Assembly: GCA_026398285.1 (NCBI GenBank)
Contig: JAPLTI010000241.1
Coordinates: forward strand, 1 to 11,396
Source: Verrucomicrobiota bacterium
GTDB lineage: Bacteria; Verrucomicrobiota; Verrucomicrobiia; Chthoniobacterales; Terrimicrobiaceae
Direction: 5' to 3'
DNA: 11,396 bases
Every line of letters begins with the position of its first letter. Within the stretch, counting starts at the first letter, position 1. Made by a program: the position numbers and the translations under genes. Below are positions 6,519-11,396 of this stretch, piece after piece. The notes below the pieces were generated by a model that was not told the DNA's origin, searched no databases, and saw nothing but the letters and a program-made list of their open reading frames with translations.

Positions 6519-7496
6519 TTGAGCGGAGAAATCAAGACGGCTTTCGTTCTTGGCGCGGGGTTGGGAACCCGTCTGCGGCCTCTCACCGACGAGCGGCCGA
6601 AGCCTCTTGTTCCTATCTTCAACAAACCGCTCATCACTTTTGCTTTTGATCACCTGATTGCCGCAGGAGTCACCCGATTCGTTGTCAACACGCACCATCG
6701 ACCGGAAGCTTACGCACGCTGGCTTGGAGAGGCCAACGGCCGCGCGGAGTATCGCGGATGCCCGGTTTTTTTTCGCCATGAACCTGTGCTTCTCGAGACA
6801 GGCGGCGGCATCAAGAACGCCGCCGACCTCATCGGAGATGAGCCTTTTCTGGTTTACAATGGTGATGTTCTCGCGGACTTCCCGCTGCAAAGCCTGATCG
6901 CATCGCACCAGCGCTCGGGCCGCATCGCAACACTCGCACTGCGCGCCTCTGGTGCGGAGCGCCGCATTCAGTGCGATCCCTCGACAGGTCGAATCACCGA
7001 TATGCGTGGTCTCATCGGGGGCCGCTCCGAGCCGTCGTTTCTTTTCACAGGTGTGAGTGTTTTCTCTCCTGAAATTTTCCAACACATCCCGGCGGGTGAT
7101 GTTGTTTCCATTATCCCTGTGTTGGTCGATCTTATGCGTCGGGGAGTTGTGGTGGGCGGAGAGTTCATCGATGAGGGCGTGTGGTTTGATATCGGAAATA
7201 TCCCGTCTTACATGGGTGTGCACCGGGTTTTGAACGAAGGCGCACACACCTTTTCTTATCTTCCCTCTGACTGGCTGCAGCCGGTTCAAAGCGGTGCGCG
7301 TATTCGCCAGGGAGCCTTGATTGAGGGCTGCTCGGCGGTCGCAGCGGGAGCGGATGTGGGAGAGGATGCCGTGTTGGAAAATGTGATCGTCTGGCCGGAT
7401 GCAAAAGTTGAACCACGAGCACGCCTGATCGATGCCGTGCTCACATCCCAGAGTGTGTGCCAATGCGATTGCGCACCGGGGTCCATCGGTGCATAG
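6519..7496 (+). CDS. sugar-1-phosphate nucleotidyltransferase (NDP-sugar pyrophosphorylase)
   Basis: A 325-residue enzyme of the NTP-transferase family, which makes an NDP-sugar from a sugar 1-phosphate and an NTP. The nucleotide-binding signature LGAGLGTRLRPLT...PKPL lies at residues 11-30; LLETGGGIKNA (91-101) and the metal-binding YNGDVLAD (113-120) follow. After about residue 265 hexapeptide-like turns (GALIEGCSAV, GADVGEDAVLENV) suggest a short left-handed beta helix, as in mannose-1-phosphate guanylyltransferase-like proteins. The catalytic part also resembles MurU, but MurU lacks the helix domain. The start is TTG at 6519, supported by a strong purine-rich SD (AGGGAGGGTGG) just upstream and by the position of the signature. 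Which sugar and base are used is not decided. It is followed by a lipoprotein gene after 19 nt. Confidence 0.9.
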   Translation: MSGEIKTAFVLGAGLGTRLRPLTDERPKPLVPIFNKPLITFAFDHLIAAGVTRFVVNTHHRPEAYARWLGEANGRAEYRGCPVFFRHEPVLLETGGGIKNAADLIGDEPFLVYNGDVLADFPLQSLIASHQRSGRIATLALRASGAERRIQCDPSTGRITDMRGLIGGRSEPSFLFTGVSVFSPEIFQHIPAGDVVSIIPVLVDLMRRGVVVGGEFIDEGVWFDIGNIPSYMGVHRVLNEGAHTFSYLPSDWLQPVQSGARIRQGALIEGCSAVAAGADVGEDAVLENVIVWPDAKVEPRARLIDAVLTSQSVCQCDCAPGSIGA

Positions 7497-7515
7497 TCTT
7501 GGAGACTTTGCAGGC

Positions 7516-7998
7516 ATGGTGCTCCTCTCAAAAATCAAAATAATCGCTGTTCTTTTTCTGACTGCTGCGTGTCTCGTCGGATGCGCCACGCAGAGCTTCG
7601 ATCCCGACAAGGCGCCGGAGTTTTTGGTCCAGTCGGACTATGCTCCTTTCTACTCTCTCGGGCCGGGACAAGAGCGCGGGCCGGATGCTTCGCTCAAGCG
7701 GGGAGAGCGTGTGAAAATGCTGCGCCGCGAGTTTGGTTTCAGTTACGTGGAGATCAAGGGCGGCCGCACGGGCTACATCGCCAACGAGGAGATTGAGCCA
7801 GCCCCGCCGCGTGAACCTGAGCCCTCAGCGAGCCCCGCTCGCAAACGCTCTCAGAGCGGTTCGGCGGGAATTTCGAATGCGTTCGAAAGCTCCGTTCCAA
7901 TGCCTGAATTCGAGTCTTTGCCGGAACCCGTTGATGTTCTCCATCCGATTTCCGAGATGGAAGCACCGGCTGATTCGAAGCCGGAATTTCGCTATTGA
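7516..7998 (+). CDS. SH3-domain lipoprotein
   Basis: A 160-residue predicted lipoprotein. The signal peptide has the charged start MVLLSKIK, a hydrophobic core, and the lipobox CLVGC with the lipidated Cys at 23. Residues about 36-93 resemble a small bacterial SH3-like fold: SDYAPFYSLGPG, then GERVKMLRREFGFSYVEIKGGRTGYIANEEI. The rest is a proline- and glutamate-rich tail without obvious fold. The frame is open to a TTG-like site at 7432 inside the previous gene, but ATG at 7516 fits the signal peptide and has a GGAGA SD about 10 nt upstream. SH3-like domains in lipoproteins often bind cell wall peptides, which is family knowledge and not shown here. The specific function is unknown. Confidence 0.86.
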   Translation: MVLLSKIKIIAVLFLTAACLVGCATQSFDPDKAPEFLVQSDYAPFYSLGPGQERGPDASLKRGERVKMLRREFGFSYVEIKGGRTGYIANEEIEPAPPREPEPSASPARKRSQSGSAGISNAFESSVPMPEFESLPEPVDVLHPISEMEAPADSKPEFRY

Positions 7999-8040
7999 AG
8001 ACGCACCGGAATTTCCTCGCGGCATTCCATCGCGGAGGCA

Positions 8041-8066
8041 ACAAGAACGCGGCTTGTAAATTTTTT
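8041..8066 (+). terminator. possible intrinsic terminator after the lipoprotein gene
   Basis: A 5 bp stem ACAAG/CTTGT (8041-8045 with 8053-8057) closes a 7 nt loop and is followed by AAA and then six Ts, with another T-rich run just after. Just upstream a second imperfect hairpin (CCTCGCG with CGCGGAGG, about 8022-8038) could support termination. The stem is short and the As before the T-run weaken the case. Confidence 0.35.
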
Positions 8067-8077
8067 CATTTTTTCTC

Positions 8078-8105
8078 TTGCCAACTTTTCGCGGCTCTGT
8101 AGCTT
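8078..8105 (+). promoter_or_regulatory. candidate promoter before the ribosomal protein genes
   Basis: TTGCCA (8078-8083, five of six matches to the -35 consensus) is followed after 16 bp by TAGCTT (8100-8105, three of six matches to -10). If used, transcription would start near 8112 and the RNA would lose the 5' arm of the long-range stem described for 8099-8183, so the two models exclude one another. Confidence 0.25.
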
Positions 8106-8183
8106 CCCCCTTCCCGCAAAGCCTCGAGGGGGATGGAATCAGCGAATTATCGAAGATTCTTTTCCTTTGAAACCTGAAGCTAC
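8099..8183 (+). promoter_or_regulatory. structured 5' leader before rplD, candidate three-way junction
   Basis: An outer stem GTAGCTTC/GAAGCTAC (8099-8106 with 8176-8183) encloses two hairpins. The first pairs CCCCCT (8106-8111) with AGGGGG (8127-8132), sharing C8106 with the outer stem. The second pairs GAATC (8136-8140) with GATTC (8155-8159), then crosses a symmetrical AG/AA internal loop and continues as CGA-ATTA-TCG (8143-8152). It ends about 95 nt before rplD. In E. coli, L4 represses its own operon through a leader structure; a similar role here is inference. I do not recognise it as a described RNA family. Confidence 0.45.
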
Positions 8184-8198
8184 GCGGAAAAAAGAAAC

Positions 8199-8276
8199 AT
8201 GAAAAACAACGCACATACTCCAGCCGAAGCCGCTACGAAAGCGGTGGCGAGTCATTGTGCTGTCGAAAATTTTTGA
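8199..8276 (+). CDS. small ORF (25 codons) directly upstream of rplD
   Basis: ATG at 8199 opens a 25-residue frame beginning MKNNAHTPAEAATK, rich in alanine and ending in ENF; its stop TGA (8274-8276) is 2 nt before the rplD start codon. That spacing equals the rplB-rpsS spacing. Only a weak purine-rich stretch (GGAAAAAAGAAAC) precedes the start. It could be a coupled leader peptide or a chance frame; it does not look like the end of L3. Confidence 0.3.
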   Translation: MKNNAHTPAEAATKAVASHCAVENF

Positions 8277-8278
8277 TC

Positions 8279-8893
8279 ATGAGCGCCACCGTTCTTACAG
8301 CCGCAGACGCCGCCAAGGCGAAGATTGAACTCATCACAGAGGAAGCCAAGGGCAACCAGGCTGTGCATGATGTGGTCGTTGCACTCCAAGCAGCCCGCCG
8401 CAGCGGCACTGCCTGTGCAAAGACCAAAGCCGATGTGAATCTCTCGGGGCGCAAACCATGGCGTCAAAAAGGAACAGGCCGTGCCCGCGCCGGATACTTC
8501 TCCAGCCCAGTTTGGGTTGGTGGTGGCGTAGCTCATGGACCAGTTCCACGCGATTATACAAAGAACACTCCGAAGGCTGTCAAAAAACTCGCGCTCCGCA
8601 AGGCTCTCAGCGCCCGCATCGCTCTTGGTGATGTTCTGCTCGTAGACAGCTTCGTTGTGGCAGAACCCAAGACCAAGCAGTTCGTCACACTTCTCCGCTC
8701 CGCTACACCGGATGCTCGCAAGACCCTCATCGTTTCCGAAGGGTTTGATGAAAATACTTTCAAGGCCGCTCGCAATGTGGCCACTGCCCAACTCACCCGC
8801 GCATCTGATGTCAACACCGAGCATCTCCTCGCATTTGACAAAATCATCGTCACTCGCGCGGCGCTTGAAAAAATTTCCGAAAGGCTCGCGTAA
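8279..8893 (+). CDS. rplD: 50S ribosomal protein L4
   Basis: L4 is an early assembly protein of the large subunit whose extended loop lines the peptide exit tunnel; in some bacteria it also regulates its own operon. The 204 residues contain the conserved loop GRKPWRQKGTGRARAG, then VWVGGGVAHGPVPRDY, and ALRKALSARI. The frame runs back to a TTG at 8255, but ATG at 8279 gives a normal N-terminus. In the usual S10 order rpsJ and rplC precede rplD; here neither is present, and a lipoprotein gene lies 280 bp upstream. The stop codon overlaps the rplW start as TAATG. No good SD site is seen. Confidence 0.97.
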   Translation: MSATVLTAADAAKAKIELITEEAKGNQAVHDVVVALQAARRSGTACAKTKADVNLSGRKPWRQKGTGRARAGYFSSPVWVGGGVAHGPVPRDYTKNTPKAVKKLALRKALSARIALGDVLLVDSFVVAEPKTKQFVTLLRSATPDARKTLIVSEGFDENTFKAARNVATAQLTRASDVNTEHLLAFDKIIVTRAALEKISERLA

Positions 8894-9180
8894 TGAATAC
8901 TGAAGTTTACGACCATATTGAAACAGTCCTGCTGACCGAGAAAGCCACTCTGCTTTCCGAAAAGCTTAACAAATACGTTTTCCGTGTTCGTCCATCGGCT
9001 AACAAGCTGCAAATCAAACGCGCCATTGAGGTGATCTTCAAAAAGAAGGTCGCTGATGTGAACACAGCCAATTTTGCTGGAAAGAAAAAGCGCGAGCGTC
9101 GTGCCGACTTTGGCCGCCAAGCCAGCTGGAAGAAAGCAATCGTTACCTTGAAAGAGGGCGAAAAACTCGATCTCGTCTAA
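8893..9180 (+). CDS. rplW: 50S ribosomal protein L23
   Basis: L23 sits at the exit of the peptide tunnel and is a docking site for trigger factor and SRP. The 95-residue protein has LTEKATLLSEKLNKYVFRV, the strand-helix unit ANKLQIKRAIEVIF, KKVADVNT, and the loop with basic GKKKRERR. Length is typical. Its ATG shares one base with the rplD stop codon (TAATG), so translation is probably coupled; an AAAGG lies about 8 nt upstream inside rplD. rplB follows after 12 nt. Confidence 0.97.
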   Translation: MNTEVYDHIETVLLTEKATLLSEKLNKYVFRVRPSANKLQIKRAIEVIFKKKVADVNTANFAGKKKRERRADFGRQASWKKAIVTLKEGEKLDLV

Positions 9181-9192
9181 GAAATACAGACC

Positions 9193-10041
9193 ATGGCCAT
9201 CAAAACTTTCAGACCACTCACCCCTGCCGCTCGCTTCAAGGCGCTTCCGGATTTCGCTGAGATCACGAAGACGAAGCCGGAAAAAAATCTCACAGAACCA
9301 ATCAAGCGCACAGGCGGTCGCAACAATCAGGGCCGCATCACGATGCGCCATGTCGGTGGAGGGCACAAGCGCCGCTACCGTATCATCGATTTCAAGCGTA
9401 GCCGTCGCGATGCAGTGGCTGAAGTTACTGCCATCGAATACGATCCAAATCGCACGGCTCGCATTGCCCTTCTGAAATACGAGGACGGGGAGAAAGCCTA
9501 CATCCTCGCGCCAGTGGGCCTTGAGGTTGGCCACAAAGTAGTGGCAGGTGAGAAAGCCGATCCAAATGTCGGAAATGCTCTCCCGCTCAAGTCCATCCCA
9601 CTTGGAACCTCGATTCACAATGTTGAATTTATCCCAGGCCGTGGCGGACAGATCGTGCGTAGCGCCGGCTCGGTAGCAGTCCTAGCCAACCGCGAAGGTG
9701 GCTACGCTCTGGTCAAACTGGCGTCCGGTGAAATCCGCCGCATCAACGAGAACTGCTACGCAACAATCGGTCAGGTCGGCAACTCCGACCATATGAATGT
9801 TTCGTCAGGAAAAGCTGGACGCAGTCGCTGGCTTGGCATCCGTCCGCATGTTCGTGGTATGGTCATGAACCCTGTCGATCACCCAATGGGTGGAGGACAA
9901 GGCAAGAGCAAGGGCGGTGGCGGTCGTCACCATCCGATGTCCCCATGGGGCCAACTCGCCAAGGGCTTCAAGACTCGCCGCAAACATAAACCCAGCGATA
10001 CGTTCATCGTTCAGCGCCGTAAATCCAAAGCTAAGAACTAA
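9193..10041 (+). CDS. rplB: 50S ribosomal protein L2
   Basis: L2 binds 23S rRNA, supports subunit joining and the peptidyl transferase centre. The 282 residues carry the expected landmarks: KRTGGRNNQGRIT, GGGHKRRYR, YDPNRTARIAL, VEFIPGRGGQIVRSAG, and near the C-terminus NPVDHPMGGGQGK followed by a glycine-rich loop, SPWGQLAKG and TRRKHK. In E. coli the corresponding segment reads DHPHGGG; HPMGGG is a variant I believe occurs in other phyla. Start ATG at 9193 has no SD. rpsS begins 2 nt after the stop. Confidence 0.98.
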   Translation: MAIKTFRPLTPAARFKALPDFAEITKTKPEKNLTEPIKRTGGRNNQGRITMRHVGGGHKRRYRIIDFKRSRRDAVAEVTAIEYDPNRTARIALLKYEDGEKAYILAPVGLEVGHKVVAGEKADPNVGNALPLKSIPLGTSIHNVEFIPGRGGQIVRSAGSVAVLANREGGYALVKLASGEIRRINENCYATIGQVGNSDHMNVSSGKAGRSRWLGIRPHVRGMVMNPVDHPMGGGQGKSKGGGGRHHPMSPWGQLAKGFKTRRKHKPSDTFIVQRRKSKAKN

Positions 10042-10043
10042 TC

Positions 10044-10322
10044 ATGGCACGCTCACTTAAAAAAGGCCCGTATGTCGAATGGAAGCTCCTCGACAAAATC
10101 GACAAGATGAACGAATCGGGCGGCAAAAAACCAATCAAAACTTGGTCACGCCGCAGCACGATCACTCCAGACTTTGTCGGACACACTTTTAACGTTCACA
10201 ATGGCAAAACCTTCATTCCTGTTTTTGTAACAGAAAATATGGTTGGCCATAAGTTGGGTGAATTTTCCCCAACCCGTATCTTTAAGAAACACGGTTCTCA
10301 CACCGCAAAAGTGACCAAGTAA
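10044..10322 (+). CDS. rpsS: 30S ribosomal protein S19
   Basis: S19 lies in the head of the small subunit and binds 16S rRNA together with S13. The 92 residues have the standard MARSLKKGPYVE start, IKTWSRRSTI, HNGKTFIPVFVTENMVGHKLGEF and FKKHGSH. Length is normal. The ATG is 2 nt after rplB, without an SD site, so coupling to rplB is likely. Downstream, instead of rplV, an ATG for an exported coiled-coil protein follows after 4 nt. Confidence 0.97.
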   Translation: MARSLKKGPYVEWKLLDKIDKMNESGGKKPIKTWSRRSTITPDFVGHTFNVHNGKTFIPVFVTENMVGHKLGEFSPTRIFKKHGSHTAKVTK

Positions 10323-10326
10323 ACAC

Positions 10327-11062
10327 ATGAGGGTTGTCGCCACGGCGGCAGCACTCATCATCCTGCCACCGCTTTCTATAGCCAAGGCTCAGGATGAACG
10401 ATCTTTGACAGATTAATACTATTGGTGCCTTGAGGGAGAAACTCCTCTTGGCCGAAACGACCATTAGCGCGCTGACTGCTACAGTAGCGGAAATGGGAAA
10501 TAGTGCCGAAGCAAATCGCCGAGAGCTTAAAGACGCAAGTCTCAGACTCGAAGCACTTGCTGCAACCGAAAAAGACAGCCATAAAGGGGCTTTAGAAGCA
10601 CGACTGCTTCAGTGCCTTCGCGAGTTGCGAGTCATGAAAAATGACAAGGACTCCGCTAGGCAGCAGTTGCTAATGCTATCTGAAGCCATTCAAATGCTTT
10701 TGTTAACATCAGTTGAAACAAATCCACAAACTCGACTCGCGGTCGAGTCTGAGTTAAGAAAAACAGGCGAACTGCTCAAAGATAATACTCGATTGCAAGA
10801 AGATAGCATAGAGCCAAGCCTGGCAAGTGGTGTTGTTCTTGATACAAGAGATGAAATATCTCTTGTTGTTGCAAATATAGGCAAAGCCCATGGGGTCAAA
10901 GTAGGAATGCCGTTTCAGGTCTACCGAAATGGCAAAATGATAAACACCATCAAAATAGTTGACGTCCGGGAAAGAGTTTCCGGCGGCGTGATTCAATCTC
11001 TTACGACTGAAACTACTCGTATAGAAAAGGGCGACACCCTCAAAGTGGACGCCCAAAAATAA
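10327..11062 (+). pseudogene. frame-broken gene for an exported coiled-coil protein, inserted between rpsS and rplV
   Basis: ATG at 10327, 4 nt after rpsS, starts a clear signal peptide (MRVVATAAALIILPP...AKA|QD, cleavage near residue 21), but this frame stops at TAA 10414-10416. The downstream frame, one base on, is open from 10409 to 11062 with about 217 codons. Removing one T of the pair 10413-10414 would join them into a protein of about 245 residues. The mature part has a long coiled coil (about the first 140 residues of the open frame), then a beta-rich domain with VVANIGKAHGVKVGMPFQVYR and GDTLKV. That domain recalls FlgT C-terminal-like domains (weak resemblance). Codon use and lower GC differ from its neighbours. 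It may be a pseudogene, a sequence error, or translated from the TTG at 10430 without a signal peptide. Function unknown. Confidence 0.7.
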
Positions 11063-11079
11063 ATAAACACAACATAACA

Positions 11080-11396
11080 ATGCAGGTAAAATCGATTCAT
11101 AGGTTCGCCAAAATCTCGGCCTTCAAGGCTCGCGAGGTCACTCGTGCCATTCAAGGGTTGCCAGCTACCGACGCAGTCGATCTCCTGCGTTTCACTCCCA
11201 AGAAAGCGGCAGGCCTCATCCTCAAGACGCTCAAAAGCGCGATAGCCAACGCTGAGAATAACAATCAGCTCAACCCCAACGACCTTGTTGTTAAGGAAGC
11301 TGTTGTTGGAGAAGGCCCAACTCTCAAGCGCTTTCAGCCAAAAGCTCGCGGCAGCGCAGGTCCCATCCGCAAGCGCACCAGCCACATCAGCGTGAC
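11080..11396 (+). CDS. rplV: 50S ribosomal protein L22, cut by the window end
   Basis: L22 binds several domains of 23S rRNA and its beta hairpin reaches into the exit tunnel near the macrolide site. About 105 residues are present, starting MQVKSIHRFAKISAFKAREV. Visible are LLRFTPKKAAGLILKTLKSAIANAEN, LVVKEAVVGEGPTLKRFQPKARG, and the basic RKRTSHISV at the end, close to the normal C-terminus. The frame is still open at base 11396. It begins 17 nt after the inserted coiled-coil frame, with no SD site; in the standard order it would follow rpsS directly. Confidence 0.96.
   Translation, partial: MQVKSIHRFAKISAFKAREVTRAIQGLPATDAVDLLRFTPKKAAGLILKTLKSAIANAENNNQLNPNDLVVKEAVVGEGPTLKRFQPKARGSAGPIRKRTSHISV

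Noticed and set aside
5949..7610. 553-codon open frame on the minus strand
   Set aside because: It lies antisense to the acetyltransferase and nucleotidyltransferase genes, which have clear family motifs. Its own sequence is rich in Arg, His and Cys without domain features, typical of an antisense shadow frame.
8554..9618. 354-codon open frame on the minus strand opposite rplD, rplW and rplB
   Set aside because: Ribosomal protein genes are certain on the plus strand; the antisense frame follows from biased codon use and has no recognisable motif.
10403..10409. CTTTGAC motif like the prfB programmed +1 frameshift site
   Set aside because: In prfB the ribosome reads CTT-TGA and slips +1 to reach the long frame. 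Here TGA is in the same frame as the downstream coiled-coil frame, so a +1 slip from it leads to a stop soon after. There is also no purine-rich SD-like stimulator at the right place.
10734..10749. GACTCG-CGGT-CGAGTC hairpin inside the coiled-coil frame
   Set aside because: Six base pairs with a 4 nt loop and no U-tract within a coding frame; can be explained by codon choice and gives no evidence of a terminator or recombination site.

Overview
This 11.4 kb window is bacterial chromosome of moderate to high GC, with tightly packed genes. The ribosomal protein sequences, the verrucomicrobial look of the small SH3 lipoprotein and of the coiled-coil exported protein, and the mixed use of Shine-Dalgarno (SD) sites suggest Verrucomicrobiota or a neighbouring PVC phylum. 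This is inferred from general resemblance only; no search was run.

Layout. Bases 1-669 (+) hold the 3' end of an RND/AcrB-type efflux pump permease. Converging on it from the minus strand is a toxin-antitoxin pair that joins a RelB/DinJ-type antitoxin to a MazF/PemK-type toxin (1261-721). Further upstream on the minus strand lies a probable three-gene operon (4221-1311): an IscA/ErpA-type Fe-S carrier, a membrane-anchored protein of unknown function with a Pro/Ser/Thr-rich linker, and a MidA/NDUFAF7-type methyltransferase. About 40 bp separate the Fe-S carrier gene from the divergent mutL, the first of a plus-strand series: mutL, a GNAT acetyltransferase, a sugar-nucleotide pyrophosphorylase and an SH3-domain lipoprotein (4262-7998).

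After a 280 bp gap with a possible terminator and a leader that can fold as a three-way junction, a ribosomal protein cluster begins: rplD, rplW, rplB, rpsS and (cut by the window end) rplV. Two things set it apart from the classical S10 operon. It starts at rplD, with no rpsJ or rplC in front. A non-ribosomal gene also sits between rpsS and rplV. That gene has an AT-richer sequence, a clear signal peptide, a coiled coil and a beta-rich C-terminal domain, and its signal peptide is in a different frame from the rest, so it is either frameshifted or misread.

The points most worth a second look are the inserted frame-broken exported protein, the structured leader before rplD, the MutL whose endonuclease motifs are all degenerate, and the hybrid RelB-MazF module. 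No CRISPR array, tRNA, rRNA, insertion sequence or phage gene was seen.
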